From the NCBI RefSeq assembly GCF_020531915.1, contig NZ_JAJAVG010000004.1, forward strand, positions 496,001 through 560,000: 64,000 nt of DNA, given 5' to 3'. This document shows, piece by piece, positions 1-12,491 of this stretch. The notes under the pieces are model-generated. The model was not told the origin of the DNA, did not search any database, and was given only the letters and a program-made list of their open reading frames with translations. Made by a program: the position numbers and the translations under genes. The number at the start of each line of letters is the position of its first letter. The stretch's first letter is position 1. The DNA is from Methylovorus mays. Lineage in GTDB: Bacteria; Pseudomonadota; Gammaproteobacteria; Burkholderiales; Methylophilaceae.

Positions 1-1113
1 CAGCATCTGGTGAAGTTCAGTGTGCCTTATCAGACCACGCAGCAGAAAGTCATCTACAACGATTCGCAAAGCAAGCCGCCGAAAACGGTGAATGACCTGA
101 TCGGAAAGCGTATTGCGGTGCCTGCAGGGACAAGCTATGCCGAGCGCCTGCGCGAGATGAAGGAACACACGCCAGCCCTGCATTGGGAGGAGCTGAAGCG
201 AGCCAGTGCGGATGAATTAATGGAGCAGGTGGCGGATGGCACGCTGGATTTTACGGTGGCGGATTCGCATCTGGCCAATATGCTCAAGAATTACTACCCT
301 AATCTGGCGGATGGCATGAGCGTGGGCAAACCGGAGCAGGTGGCGTGGGCTTTCCCCAAACGCGGGCAGAGCTGGATTTCCCAGCGGGCGAATGCATTTA
401 TCGAGAAGATCAAAAAAGACGGGCGCTTGCGCAATCTGGTTGACCGCTATTACGGGCACAGCGAGCGGCTGAACCCGATGGATGTGACGAATTTTCTGGT
501 ACGCACGCGCAATGTGCTGCCGCAGTATGTGGGGCTGTTCAAGCAGGCGCAGGAGCTGACAGGGCTGGATTGGCGCTTGCTGGCGGGGGTGAGCTATCAG
601 GAGTCGCATTGGGATAGATTCAATACCTCACCAACCAATGTGCGCGGCATGATGATGCTGACAGAGGCTACGGCCGACCGCCTGGGTGTAACGGACCGAC
701 TGGATGCGCGGCAAAGCATATTGGGTGGCGCACGCTATATTGCAATGCTCAAAGATATGTTGCCGGAGCGCATACAAGAGCCTGATCGCACCTGGCTGGC
801 GCTGGCGGCTTACAACATTGGCTTTGCACATCTGGAAGACGCGCGGATTTTGACCAAGCGCCTGAAGCTGAATCCGGATAGCTGGGCGGATGTGAAAAAA
901 ACCCTGCCCCTGCTTAATCGTGCCGAACATTACTCCACGCTGAAATACGGCTATGCCAGTGGCGGAGCGCCGGTGGTATTTGTCGAATCCATCCGCACCT
1001 ATCACAAGATTCTGGAGCGCTATGAGCCCAAGCACCAGCCCATATTGCCGGATTTCAATCTGGTGAATGCGGGCATGACAACGGGGATAGCGCCCTACCA
1101 ACCTGTACCATGA
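1..1113 (+). CDS. mltF: Membrane-bound lytic murein transglycosylase F (3' part, 5' end outside window)
   Basis: The frame is already open at base 1, so this is the C-terminal about 370 residues of a longer protein. The first part is the end of a periplasmic solute-binding-like (SBP_bac_3) domain, with the expected phrase DLIGKRIAVPAGTSY. The second part is a family-1 SLT domain. Its catalytic glutamate lies in YQESHW (codon 601-603), followed by GMMMLT and AAYNIGFAH. This domain order is that of MltF, which cleaves peptidoglycan at the outer membrane to give 1,6-anhydromuropeptides. The signal peptide is not in the window. It ends 22 bp before the antiporter gene. Confidence 0.93.
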   Translation, partial: QHLVKFSVPYQTTQQKVIYNDSQSKPPKTVNDLIGKRIAVPAGTSYAERLREMKEHTPALHWEELKRASADELMEQVADGTLDFTVADSHLANMLKNYYPNLADGMSVGKPEQVAWAFPKRGQSWISQRANAFIEKIKKDGRLRNLVDRYYGHSERLNPMDVTNFLVRTRNVLPQYVGLFKQAQELTGLDWRLLAGVSYQESHWDRFNTSPTNVRGMMMLTEATADRLGVTDRLDARQSILGGARYIAMLKDMLPERIQEPDRTWLALAAYNIGFAHLEDARILTKRLKLNPDSWADVKKTLPLLNRAEHYSTLKYGYASGGAPVVFVESIRTYHKILERYEPKHQPILPDFNLVNAGMTTGIAPYQPVP

Positions 1114-1135
1114 TGTTCGACCAGTCAGACTAACC

Positions 1136-2890
1136 ATGCACGCACTCTCTTTCATACAGGATCTCGCTGTCATCATGCTGGTGGCGGGGTTTGTGACGGT
1201 CGTCTTCCAGCGCATCAAGCAACCGGTGGTGCTGGGTTACATCCTCGCCGGGCTTATCATTGGGCCGCATACGCCACCATGGCCTCTGATTCATAATCAG
1301 GAGACGGTGGAAACCCTGGCCGAGCTAGGCATCGTCTTTCTGATGTTTTCGCTGGGGCTGGAATTTAACCTGCGCAAGCTGCAAAAAGTCGGCGCCACGG
1401 CGTTTGTGGCGGCCATTACCGAGATTGTGGTGATGGTGTACATAGGCTATGAGATCGGCCAGTATTTTGGCTGGAAAGTCATGGACTCGATTTTCCTGGG
1501 TGCCATGCTGGCCATCTCGTCCACTACTATTATCGTCAAGGCACTGGAAGAGCTGGGCATGAAGCGGGAGCGCTTCGCGCAGCTTATTTTCGGCATTCTG
1601 ATCGTGGAGGATATTCTCGCCATCGGCATCATCGCCCTGCTCTCCGGCATGGCGGCCACCGGTACCGTCAGCACGGGCGAAGCCGTGGGCACCATAGGCA
1701 AGCTGGTGCTGTTTATGGTGGTGTCGCTGGTCGTGGGCATCCTCGTGGTGCCGCGCCTGCTGGATTACGTGGCTTCGTTCAAGCGGCATGAAACGCTGCT
1801 GGTGAGTGTGTTGGGCTTGCTGTTTGGCTTTTGCCTGCTGGTGATCAAGATGGATTACAGCATCGCCCTGGGGGCTTTCATGATCGGCGCCATCATGGCC
1901 GAAGCCAAGCAGATACGCGCCATCGAACGGCTGATCGAACCAGTGCGCGATATGTTCAGTGCCATCTTTTTCGTGACCATCGGCCTGATGCTGGACCCCA
2001 ACGCCATCGTCGAGTACGCCGTGCCCATCATGGTAATTTCGGCAGCGGTGATTCTCGGCAAAATCATCTCCTGCGGTACGGGCACGCTGCTGGCAGGCAA
2101 CGATGGCCGCACTTCGCTGCGCGTGGGCATGGGGCTGGCGCAGATAGGCGAATTCTCCTTCATCATTGCCACGCTCGGCCTCACGCTGAATGTCACCAGC
2201 CATTTTCTTTACCCGATTGCCGTTGCCACCTCGGTCGTCACCACGCTGCTGACACCCTATCTCATCCGCGCGGCTGACCCACTTTCCAACCGACTGACGC
2301 AACGGGTTCCTGACAAGATCGCCCGCTTTTTTGACTGGTACCAGGGCTGGCTGCAAGGCGAAGGCAACGCCGAAGACCGGGCATTGCTGGCAGGTCTCTA
2401 CCGCAAGCTCATATTGCAGATATTCGTTAATGTATGCCTGGTGGCGGCGCTATTTGTTGCCGCTCGCCATTTGCTGGCGAGCCCGCTCCTGCACTTGCCG
2501 GCCTGGGCTGGGGAAATCGATCTGAAGAAATCCCTGATCTGGGGCAGCACCCTGCTGCTTTCAGCGCCTTTCCTGATTGCGGCTTTTCGCAAGCTGCAAG
2601 CATTCAGCCTGCTGCTGGCCGACCATGCCACGCAGACACTCGCCAGCGCGCAGGCCGACAAGGTCCGGCGCATCATCTCGCGCGGCATACCGGCCATTTC
2701 GCTGGCATTGCTGACCATCGTGCTATTAGTACTGAGCTGGCCGCTGATTCCCAGCCTGAAGCTGACATTGGCCGTGGCGGTGATTGTAGGCCTGCTGTTT
2801 ATCATTCTGCGCCGCTGGTTTGTGCGCATGCATTACCTGCTGCAAATCTCGCTGCTGGAAACCTTGAACCAGAAGAAAGACGAGCACTAG
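1136..2890 (+). CDS. CPA2-family monovalent cation:proton antiporter (KefB/KefC-like membrane domain)
   Basis: 584 residues. Residues about 1-390 form a Na_H_exchanger domain of roughly a dozen hydrophobic segments, with motifs typical of the KefB/KefC branch (GYILAGLIIGPHTPP, LGLEFNLRKL, LAISSTTIIVKALEELG, GLAQIGEFSFIIA). It probably exchanges K+ or Na+ for H+ across the inner membrane. Unlike KefB/KefC there is no Rossmann (TrkA-N) regulatory domain after the channel. Residues about 420-575 instead carry more hydrophobic segments and a short basic tail. The gene follows mltF and is closed by a hairpin terminator. The ion cannot be told from sequence. Confidence 0.85.
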   Translation: MHALSFIQDLAVIMLVAGFVTVVFQRIKQPVVLGYILAGLIIGPHTPPWPLIHNQETVETLAELGIVFLMFSLGLEFNLRKLQKVGATAFVAAITEIVVMVYIGYEIGQYFGWKVMDSIFLGAMLAISSTTIIVKALEELGMKRERFAQLIFGILIVEDILAIGIIALLSGMAATGTVSTGEAVGTIGKLVLFMVVSLVVGILVVPRLLDYVASFKRHETLLVSVLGLLFGFCLLVIKMDYSIALGAFMIGAIMAEAKQIRAIERLIEPVRDMFSAIFFVTIGLMLDPNAIVEYAVPIMVISAAVILGKIISCGTGTLLAGNDGRTSLRVGMGLAQIGEFSFIIATLGLTLNVTSHFLYPIAVATSVVTTLLTPYLIRAADPLSNRLTQRVPDKIARFFDWYQGWLQGEGNAEDRALLAGLYRKLILQIFVNVCLVAALFVAARHLLASPLLHLPAWAGEIDLKKSLIWGSTLLLSAPFLIAAFRKLQAFSLLLADHATQTLASAQADKVRRIISRGIPAISLALLTIVLLVLSWPLIPSLKLTLAVAVIVGLLFIILRRWFVRMHYLLQISLLETLNQKKDEH

Positions 2891-2898
2891 CAGGCAAT

Positions 2899-2929
2899 AA
2901 AAAACCACCGGGCTCGGTGGTTTTTTATT
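2899..2929. terminator. Bidirectional rho-independent terminator
   Basis: The stem ACCACCG/CGGTGGT is flanked by an A-run on the left and a T-run on the right. It sits between the plus-strand antiporter and the minus-strand serS, which converge, so it can serve both. Confidence 0.85.
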
Positions 2930-2992
2930 TGGTCATGCCTGTGATTGTCAGCCCGGCATCAGCTCGGGCTTTTCACGCTCACCATTCCGCCC

Positions 2993-4297
<1,305 letters not shown>

Positions 4298-4315
4298 TTA
4301 TTTCTGCTTGATAGT

Positions 4316-5638
4316 TTATTTCTTCTTGGGGGCACGCAGGGCTTGCGCATCCAGCTCGCGCAGCCTTGCCAGTTTTTCGGCAATCTTGCCTTCCAGTCCG
4401 CGCGGCGTGGGCACGTAAAACTGAATGGCTTCAAGATCATCGGGGAAATACTGCTCGCCCGCGGCATAGGCATCCGGCTCGTTATGCGCGTAGCGGTATT
4501 CCTTGCCGTAATCCAGCTCTTTCATCAGCTTGGTTGGTGCATTGCGCAAGTGCAAAGGCACATTGCGCGATTTATCCTGCGCGACAAAGGCTTTGGCCTG
4601 ATTATAGGCCATATAGGCGGCATTGCTCTTGGGCGCCACGGCGCAGTAGATCACCGCATTCGACAATGCCAGCTCGCCCTCTGGCGAGCCCAGCCGCTCG
4701 TATATCTGGCAGGCTTCCAGCGTCATGGTCTGCGCACGCGGATCGGCAATGCCGATATCTTCCACCGCCATGCGGATAAGACGGCGACCTAGGTAAAGCG
4801 GGTCGGCCCCGCCATCAATCATGCGCAAAAACCAGTACAAGGCCGCGTCAGGGTTGGAGCCGCGCACCGACTTGTGCAAGGCGGATATCTGGTCGTAAAA
4901 CGCTTCGCCGCCCTTATCAAAGCGGCGCAGCTTGCTCGCCATGGTGCTTTGCAAAAACTCGGCATTGATCTCGGTCAGGCCACTGGTCAGCGCCGCATTG
5001 AACAAGCCTTCAACAAAGTTGAGCAGGCGCCGCGCATCGCCATCAGCATAGGCCAGCACCTGTTCTTTCACCTCATCGCTCAATGCCATCTCAGGCGCCA
5101 TATTGGCGCGGGCACGTTCCAGCAGTTCGGCAAGGTCAGTTTCAGACAGGGCTTGCAGCACAAACACGCGCGCCCGGCTCAGCAAGGCGCTGTTGACTTC
5201 AAACGACGGGTTTTCGGTGGTGGCGCCGATAAAGGTAATCAGGCCGCTTTCCACAAACGGCAAAAATGCATCCTGCTGGCCTTTGTTGAAGCGATGCACC
5301 TCATCGACAAACAGAATGGTGCGGCGACCGGATTGCTGCAAGGTGTGCTGGGCGCGCTCAACGGCTTCGCGGATGTCCTTGATGCCGGAAAGCACCGCCG
5401 ACAAGGGGATGAATTCTGCATCGGCCGTATTGGCGATCAGGCGCGCCAGTGTGGTTTTGCCGACACCAGGCGGGCCCCACAAGATCATCGAGGGCAGCTT
5501 GCCGGACTGAAACGCCAGCCGCAAGGGCTTGCCCTCGCCCAGCAGATGCTTCTGGCCGACCACATCATCCAGCGTGGCTGGGCGCAGACGCTCGGCTAAG
5601 GGGGCATCGGGGGTATTCGGCTGAAAAAGATCGCTCAA
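4316..5638 (-). CDS. rarA: Replication-associated recombination protein A (AAA+ ATPase)
   Basis: 440 residues. Walker A is GPPGVGKTT and Walker B is [11 protein letters not shown], followed by sensor region GATTENPSF and the C-terminal MgsA/WRNIP1 oligomerisation domain ([24 protein letters not shown]). RarA is a clamp-loader-like ATPase that acts at stalled replication forks and interacts with SSB. It lies between lolA and serS, which matches the conserved proteobacterial cluster. The gap to serS is 33 bp, so co-transcription is likely. Confidence 0.96.
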   Translation of the reverse strand: MSDLFQPNTPDAPLAERLRPATLDDVVGQKHLLGEGKPLRLAFQSGKLPSMILWGPPGVGKTTLARLIANTADAEFIPLSAVLSGIKDIREAVERAQHTLQQSGRRTILFVDEVHRFNKGQQDAFLPFVESGLITFIGATTENPSFEVNSALLSRARVFVLQALSETDLAELLERARANMAPEMALSDEVKEQVLAYADGDARRLLNFVEGLFNAALTSGLTEINAEFLQSTMASKLRRFDKGGEAFYDQISALHKSVRGSNPDAALYWFLRMIDGGADPLYLGRRLIRMAVEDIGIADPRAQTMTLEACQIYERLGSPEGELALSNAVIYCAVAPKSNAAYMAYNQAKAFVAQDKSRNVPLHLRNAPTKLMKELDYGKEYRYAHNEPDAYAAGEQYFPDDLEAIQFYVPTPRGLEGKIAEKLARLRELDAQALRAPKKK

Positions 5639-5660
5639 AACAATGTCCGCTGGGGAAAGG

Positions 5661-6290
5661 CTATTCGCCTACGACGTCCGCACCGGCAGGCGGCACAAAC
5701 CGGAATGCCTGGGCGGCCAGTGTCGGGTTGCGCTCAATCTGGCTGAACTCGATGAGCGTGCGGTGACCAAAGCTGTCCAGCAATTCCATCTGTGCCAGCT
5801 GATCGCCCTTGAAGCCGATCATGATCTGCTCGAAGCCGCTTTCCTTTTCGCGTGGCGTCGCCTTTACCCACTCCAGCCCACCCTGGTTACCACCATCCTG
5901 CAGGGCAAAGCTTTTTTCCATTTCCTTGCTGCCGGCCAGCATGGCAGCCGGGCTGGAGCCAATGGCCTTGCTTAGCGAGCGCACCGTCACCTGATTCAGC
6001 TCGGGGTCATACAGCCAGACCTTTTGGCCATCGCCGACGATTTCTTGCACATAGGGTTTCTGGTAATCCCAGCGGAATTTGCCGGGGCGTTGCAATTGCA
6101 TATTGCCGGTCACTTCCTGCACCTTGCGGCCTTGCGCATCGGAGACGGTCTGCTTGAATTGCGCCTTGAGCCCGACCGTATTCTGGTAAAAGGCCTTGAG
6201 CCGCTCGGGGCCATCGGCCTGTGCCAACGCGGGGGTCAGCATGCTGGCGCTGGAGAAAGCCAGCAGAAGGGTATTCAGAAAAGATCGCAT
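5661..6290 (-). CDS. lolA: Outer-membrane lipoprotein carrier protein LolA
   Basis: 209 residues with a cleavable signal peptide (hydrophobic LLLAFSSASMLTPALA, cleavage after ALA). The mature part has the LolA signature, a Gln/Lys-rich start with ARFKQT-like AQFKQTV, then PGKFRWDYQKPYVQEIVGDGQKVWLYDPELNQVTV. LolA takes lipoproteins from LolCDE at the inner membrane and hands them to LolB. It starts 3 bp after the ftsK stop, so it is almost certainly translated from the same message. Confidence 0.96.
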   Translation of the reverse strand: MRSFLNTLLLAFSSASMLTPALAQADGPERLKAFYQNTVGLKAQFKQTVSDAQGRKVQEVTGNMQLQRPGKFRWDYQKPYVQEIVGDGQKVWLYDPELNQVTVRSLSKAIGSSPAAMLAGSKEMEKSFALQDGGNQGGLEWVKATPREKESGFEQIMIGFKGDQLAQMELLDSFGHRTLIEFSQIERNPTLAAQAFRFVPPAGADVVGE

Positions 6291-6293
6291 CAG

Positions 6294-8633
6294 TTACTCG
6301 CTATGGCTGTTAGGGGCTAAAACTTCACGGTTACCGTTGCTCTGCATGGCAGAGACCAGGCCCGCACGTTCCATGTCTTCAATCAGGCGGGCAGCGCGGT
6401 TGTAGCCTATGCGCAACTGGCGCTGCACCGAGGAAATGGAAGCACGGCGCGACTTGAGCACAATCGCCACGGCCTCATCGTACAGCGGGTCCGCTTCACC
6501 GCCACCACCCCCTTCGCCGCCATCCCCCACATCGCCACCTTCTTCGGTGGCACCGGTGAGGATGCCTTCAATATAGTTGGGCTCGCCCAGGGTCTTGATG
6601 TGCTCGACCACGCGATGCACTTCCTGATCGGACACAAACGCACCATGCACGCGCTGCGGATCGCTGGTGCCAGGTGGCTGATACAGCATGTCACCCTGCC
6701 CCAGCAAGGCTTCGGCGCCCATCTGGTCAAGAATGGTACGCGAGTCAATCTTGCTGGATACCTGGAAGGCAACCCGGGTGGGGATATTGGCCTTGATCAA
6801 GCCGGTAATCACATCGACCGACGGACGCTGTGTCGCCACGACCAAGTGGATGCCGCAGGCACGGGCTTTCTGCGCCAGACGGGCAATCGGTTCTTCCACC
6901 TTTTTGCCTACGACCATCATCAGATCGGCCAGTTCGTCGATGATGACGACGATGACCGGCAGCTCGTCCAGTGGCTCGGGGCTATCCGGCGTGAGTGTAA
7001 ATGGATGCGGAATGCTCTTGCCATCCTTGGCGGCATCGCGGATTTTCTGGTTGTAGCCCGCGAGATTACGCACGCCCAGCACCGACATCAGCTTGTAGCG
7101 CCGCTCCATTTCCGCTACACCCCAGTTCAGCGCATTGCCGGCCTGGCGCATGTCGGTAATCACCGGGGCCAGCAAATGCGGAATGCCGTCATACACCGAC
7201 AGCTCCAGCATCTTGGGATCAATCAGAATCAGACGTACCTTGCTCGGCTCGGCCTTGTAAAGCAGGCTCAGGATCATGGCATTGATGGCAACAGATTTAC
7301 CCGACCCCGTCGTACCCGCGACCAGCACATGCGGCATCTTGGCAAGGTCAGCCACTACCGGCTTGCCGGAAATATCCTTGCCCATGGCGATGGCCAGGGG
7401 CGAATTCATGTCGGCATACACCTGCGAGCCGAGAATCTCGGACAGGAATACCACCTGACGCTTGGGATTCGGAATCTCCAGGCCCATATAGGTTTTGCCA
7501 GGGATGGTTTCCACCACGCGCACGCTGATCACGGACAAGGCTCGCGCCAGATCCTTGGAGAGATTGGCCACCTGGCTGCCCTTGACGCCTGCGGCTGGCT
7601 CGATTTCATAGCGGGTAATCACCGGGCCAGGCAAGGCCGCAATTACCTTGACCTCAATACCGAAGTCCATCAGCTTGCGCTCGATCAGACGCGAGGTGAA
7701 TTCCAGAGTCTCGGCAGACTGCACTTCCACCACGCCACTGGGCTCATCCAGCAGATGCAATGGTGGCAAGGGTGAGTCCGGCAAGGTTTCAAACAAGGGT
7801 GACTGGCGCTCTTTTTCAATACGGTCGCTCTTGGGAATTTCCAGCGCGGGCGCCTGAATCTGGATAGGCGGCCGATCTTCGGTGCGCTTGCGCTCGTTAT
7901 CGACAAATTCGGTACGCAGCTGCTCGGCCACCTTGCCCAGCTTGCGGTCCTGGCGGTCCTGCCATTTATTGCGCACATAGGCATACGCCCACTCCAGGGC
8001 ACCACCCAGCTTTTCAGTCATCATGATCCACGACCAGCCAGTAAACAGACTGAAGCCCACCGCCATCATGAGGAGTAAAGCCATGGTCGAGCCAGCAAAA
8101 CCCAGCATGCCGCGCAGCAGGCCATCCACGACGCTGCCCAGCATACCGCCGGGAGCCAGCGGCAATTGCGCAGGCAAGGCCAACAGATGCCCATATTCCA
8201 GGCTGGCAGAGGCCACAAGCAACAGACCAAAGCCTATGAAGTTAAGCAGCAACAAAGGTTTGCGGCTGGCCGCGACGACTTCAAGGCGCAAATACACCAG
8301 CCAGATGGCATAAAACGCAAACACCGCCAGCCACCATGCTGAAAACCCAAACAGGTACAGCAGGATATCCGACAGCCATGCACCCACAGTACCGCCCGCA
8401 TTGTGTGTTATCGCGGCATCACTGGCAGTGTGTGACCAGGAAGGGTCTTCGCGCTGGTATGTCGCCAGAATGATGGTCAGATAGAGGCCAACGACCACGA
8501 GCCCAAGCCACCAGGCCTCTTTGACGATACCCGGAGTTTCCGGACGAGGCGTCTCGCGCTTGCTGTTTAAAGGGAGATTTTTTTTCTGGAAGAACAAGAT
8601 GATCAGGCTATCCGGACAGTGGTTGAGCAACAA
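6294..8633 (-). CDS. ftsK: DNA translocase FtsK
   Basis: 779 residues if started at the TTG given. Four hydrophobic segments lie in residues about 40-220 and anchor it at the septum. A short linker follows, then the alpha/beta motor (Walker A GTTGSGKS, Walker [14 protein letters not shown]), a Gly-rich stretch and a C-terminal winged-helix gamma domain ([23 protein letters not shown]) that reads KOPS and activates XerCD at dif. The start is uncertain. No ATG precedes the first membrane segment, and a second in-frame TTG lies 11 codons further in. The order ftsK-lolA-rarA-serS supports the call. Confidence 0.95.
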   Translation of the reverse strand: MLLNHCPDSLIILFFQKKNLPLNSKRETPRPETPGIVKEAWWLGLVVVGLYLTIILATYQREDPSWSHTASDAAITHNAGGTVGAWLSDILLYLFGFSAWWLAVFAFYAIWLVYLRLEVVAASRKPLLLLNFIGFGLLLVASASLEYGHLLALPAQLPLAPGGMLGSVVDGLLRGMLGFAGSTMALLLMMAVGFSLFTGWSWIMMTEKLGGALEWAYAYVRNKWQDRQDRKLGKVAEQLRTEFVDNERKRTEDRPPIQIQAPALEIPKSDRIEKERQSPLFETLPDSPLPPLHLLDEPSGVVEVQSAETLEFTSRLIERKLMDFGIEVKVIAALPGPVITRYEIEPAAGVKGSQVANLSKDLARALSVISVRVVETIPGKTYMGLEIPNPKRQVVFLSEILGSQVYADMNSPLAIAMGKDISGKPVVADLAKMPHVLVAGTTGSGKSVAINAMILSLLYKAEPSKVRLILIDPKMLELSVYDGIPHLLAPVITDMRQAGNALNWGVAEMERRYKLMSVLGVRNLAGYNQKIRDAAKDGKSIPHPFTLTPDSPEPLDELPVIVVIIDELADLMMVVGKKVEEPIARLAQKARACGIHLVVATQRPSVDVITGLIKANIPTRVAFQVSSKIDSRTILDQMGAEALLGQGDMLYQPPGTSDPQRVHGAFVSDQEVHRVVEHIKTLGEPNYIEGILTGATEEGGDVGDGGEGGGGGEADPLYDEAVAIVLKSRRASISSVQRQLRIGYNRAARLIEDMERAGLVSAMQSNGNREVLAPNSHSE

Positions 8634-8839
8634 TAAATCATTAACGGTTATTATATAAATAACGAGAGAATTATATCAGTTATGGCTGGTACTGCTTGTA
8701 TTCCTCACACGCCGGTTAGCGATACTTATCAGGCAAATTTACAGAATCAATTTGCACTATTAATTTCGAGAACCTACCATACATAAAAATTGTCTGGCAT
8801 AACGTTAACCACAACAAAAGAAAAGGATGGATACACCTC

Positions 8840-9304
8840 ATGGATATCGGCATCAACGAAAAAGATCGCAAGAAGATCGCTGAAGGCCTCTCCCGTTTTC
8901 TGGCAGACACTTACACGCTCTACCTCAAAACCCATTTCTTCCACTGGAACGTCACTGGTCCGCAATTCCGCACCTTGCATCTGATGTTCGAGGAACAATA
9001 TAACGAACTGTGGCTGGCAGTTGATCTGGTTGCCGAGCGCATTCGTTCGCTGGATGTCTACGCACCTGGCACCTACAAGGACTTCGCCAAGCTGACTTCC
9101 ATCAAGGAAACCGATGGCGTGCCCAATGCGCAGGAGATGATCCGCGAACTGGTCGCCGGTCACGAAACCGTGGTGCGTACCGCCCGCTCGATTTTCCCTG
9201 TCGTGGAAAAAGCCTCGGACGAAGCCAGTGCAGACCTGCTGACCCAGCGCCTGCAATTGCACGAAAAAACCGCATGGATGCTGCGCAGCCTGCTGGAAAA
9301 ATAA
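8840..9304 (+). CDS. dps: Dps-family ferritin-like DNA-protection protein
   Basis: 154 residues, one Dps/ferritin-like four-helix domain. The inter-subunit ferroxidase ligands are visible in [14 protein letters not shown] and in the D-x(3)-E of the helix ending [11 protein letters not shown]. Dps dodecamers oxidise Fe2+ with H2O2, store the iron and coat DNA in stress or stationary phase. It is divergent from ftsK across an AT-rich 206-bp gap. I could not identify a clear OxyR site there. It is a single-gene unit, with trxB 54 bp downstream. Confidence 0.93.
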   Translation: MDIGINEKDRKKIAEGLSRFLADTYTLYLKTHFFHWNVTGPQFRTLHLMFEEQYNELWLAVDLVAERIRSLDVYAPGTYKDFAKLTSIKETDGVPNAQEMIRELVAGHETVVRTARSIFPVVEKASDEASADLLTQRLQLHEKTAWMLRSLLEK

Positions 9305-10309
<1,005 letters not shown>

Positions 10310-10335
10310 GGCATCGCGGCGCAAGCCACCATGCG

Positions 10336-10373
10336 CGCACGGCAACCGGCTCCGGCCCTGCCGTGCGTTTTTG
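10336..10373 (+). terminator. Rho-independent terminator after trxB
   Basis: The stem CGCACGGCA/TGCCGTGCG is followed by TTTTTG. It lies 26 bp after the trxB stop. Confidence 0.85.
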
Positions 10374-10446
10374 TTTGTGATATTGCCGCTTGAGCACAAA
10401 AGCGGCTATTGTTTAACTGATTCAGTTGCTTACCTGGTAAATTCTT

Positions 10447-10995
10447 GTGACTGACAAACCAGCAGATGACCCATTGGACGACGACGAGCTGCTCTTTCGC
10501 GAGGCAGTGAAAGGCGCTCGCCCCCTGCAATCGTCCAAGGTCACCTTTACGCCACCACGCCCCAAACCCATCCCCAAGCAATTCATTCGCGATGAGCGCC
10601 AGGCCCTGATCGACTCGCTCAGTGACCATTACATCCCGGCGCACGAACTGGAGAGCGGCGAAGAGCTGCTCTATCTGCGTGAAGGCCAGTCCCCCGCTAT
10701 TTTGAGCAAGTTACGGCGCGGCCACTGGGTGGTGCAGGCAGGCATTGATCTGCATGGTCTGGTAGTGGATGAAGCTAGGCTTTACGTCGCCGAGTTTCTG
10801 GCGGACTGCAAAAAACGCGGCATACGCTGTGTGCGCATCGTGCATGGCAAAGGGCTGGGTTCGCGCAACCGCGAGCCCGTGCTCAAGCACAAACTGCGCA
10901 GCTGGCTGATGCAAAAAGACGAAGTGCTGGCCTATGCCCAGGCGCGCGCCACCGACGGCGGTAGCGGCGCCGTGATCGTACTGCTCAAGGCCTGA
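10447..10995 (+). CDS. Smr-domain protein (MutS2-like nuclease domain)
   Basis: 182 residues from a GTG start. The N-terminal half is polar with no clear fold. The C-terminal half is an Smr domain with the expected DLHGL (here IDLHGLVVDEARLYVAEFL) and the HGKGLGS loop. Stand-alone Smr proteins of this size (SmrA/SmrB, YfcN-like) bind or cleave nucleic acid. SmrB rescues collided ribosomes in E. coli, but which subtype this is cannot be settled here. It is a single gene, downstream of the trxB terminator. Confidence 0.85.
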   Translation: MTDKPADDPLDDDELLFREAVKGARPLQSSKVTFTPPRPKPIPKQFIRDERQALIDSLSDHYIPAHELESGEELLYLREGQSPAILSKLRRGHWVVQAGIDLHGLVVDEARLYVAEFLADCKKRGIRCVRIVHGKGLGSRNREPVLKHKLRSWLMQKDEVLAYAQARATDGGSGAVIVLLKA

Positions 10996-11203
10996 TTCGC
11001 TGACGCAGCTGTCCTGCGCCACCTCTCCCGACTATTCCCCTTCACTTCAGGCCAAGTCGTATAGCCAAGCACTGAGGTTTTTTCACATGTTTAAAAGTAT
11101 TTTGCAGTTGTAAGCAAACCATAAGGTTGGGTGCTTAGCATGCGCAGCATGTCATCAGAAAAAGATGGCTATTGACCTTTCAAATAGCTGCAGGAAAGTG
11201 CCC

Positions 11204-12490
11204 ATGAAATACCGTTACATCGTATTGCTGCTTTGCACGCTGGGCTTGGCATCTCTTGCCCATGCGGATGAAACATCCGAATTGCAACCATCGGATCTGC
11301 AACACTTGAGCCTCTCTCAGGCCGAGCGTCTTTTACAAACCAATAATCGCGAAGTACTGTTTGCCCGTCGAGCACTGGAAGGCTCGCAAGCCGACAAACT
11401 CAGCGCTGGCCAGAAACCCAACCCCGTACTGAGCCTGAGCAGCACTAATTTCAAGCTGCATGGTAACAATGGCAATGGTGGCCTGCAGGATAAAACCCTG
11501 GACAGCATTGTGCGGGTTGACCAGTTGGTAGAGCGCGGCGGTAAACGGGAACTGCGTACCGCCGTGGCGGAAGACGCCATCAAGGCCTCCCGCTTTGACC
11601 TGCAGGACAGCATGCGCCAGCAAACGCTGAATCTGCGCTCAAGTTACTATGATCTCCTGCTGGCACAGCAGGCCGAACGCCTGCAGCAGGAGAATCAGGC
11701 CATTTTTGACAAGGTATTGCAGTCCGCCGAGCTACGTCTCAAGGCAGGCGATATATCGGCCACCGATGTGGCGCGTATCCGCGTTGACGCCCTGCGCGCC
11801 AAAAACGATGTCCGCCAGGCACAGGCGGACCGCGAAAAAGCGCAAGCCATTCTGGCTTACATGATCGGGCAGGAAAAAAATGCCTCCAGCCTGTACCTGA
11901 CCGATGAATGGCCTGCGCTGGCGAATGCGCCGGATACCGGCAATACCGATATGACCTTGCTCGATCAGCGTGCCGATATTCAGGCCGCCTCCGCGCGCAC
12001 CGAGCAGGCCATGGAAGCGCGAAAACTCGCCGAGTCGCTGCAGACTCGCGACATTACCGTAGGCGTGCAATACGAACATTACCCTGACGACAGCCGCAAT
12101 ACTGTGGGCGCAGCGGTCAGCATCCCATTGTTCACCAATTATCAATACCAGGGCGAAATCGCCAGAGCCGAGGTCAACCTGACAACTGCCGAGGAAGCCC
12201 GGGATCAAACCCAGGCGATGGCCCTGGGTGAAATCGCGCGCGCTCGTGCTGATCTCAATGCCGCCACTGATAAAGTACGTCGCTACGATGAGCAAATGCT
12301 GGCGGAAGCCAAGACCGCTGCCGACGCGGCCGAATTCGCCTACCAACATGGCGCCATGGGCGTGACCGATCTGCTGGATGCACGCCGTGTATACCGAACC
12401 CTGCAACTGGATGCCGCCAATGCGCGCGCCGACTATGCAAAATCCCTGGCCGCCTGGCAGGCAGCCACCCAACCACAGGAAGCTCCGTAA
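11204..12490 (+). CDS. Outer-membrane factor of heavy-metal RND efflux (CzcC-like)
   Basis: I chose the ATG at 11204, not an upstream one at 11165, because it gives a clean signal peptide (MKYRYIVLLLCTLGLASLAHA) and is preceded by AGGAAA. The mature part is a TolC-like tandem of long amphipathic helices (outer membrane efflux domain), with a typical repeat start LSLSQAERLLQTNNREV. It forms the outer-membrane exit duct. It is the first gene of a tightly spaced plus-strand operon: the adaptor gene starts 1 bp after its stop. Confidence 0.9.
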   Translation: MKYRYIVLLLCTLGLASLAHADETSELQPSDLQHLSLSQAERLLQTNNREVLFARRALEGSQADKLSAGQKPNPVLSLSSTNFKLHGNNGNGGLQDKTLDSIVRVDQLVERGGKRELRTAVAEDAIKASRFDLQDSMRQQTLNLRSSYYDLLLAQQAERLQQENQAIFDKVLQSAELRLKAGDISATDVARIRVDALRAKNDVRQAQADREKAQAILAYMIGQEKNASSLYLTDEWPALANAPDTGNTDMTLLDQRADIQAASARTEQAMEARKLAESLQTRDITVGVQYEHYPDDSRNTVGAAVSIPLFTNYQYQGEIARAEVNLTTAEEARDQTQAMALGEIARARADLNAATDKVRRYDEQMLAEAKTAADAAEFAYQHGAMGVTDLLDARRVYRTLQLDAANARADYAKSLAAWQAATQPQEAP

Positions 12491-12491
12491 C

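Noticed and set aside
6600-7775. 391-codon frame antisense to ftsK.
   Set aside because: It is a shadow frame: His/Gln-rich composition is the mirror of ftsK codons, and no start site or family is seen.
8634-8839. OxyR site upstream of dps.
   Set aside because: The gap is AT-rich with scattered ATAG/CTAT-like pieces, but no set with the right spacing.
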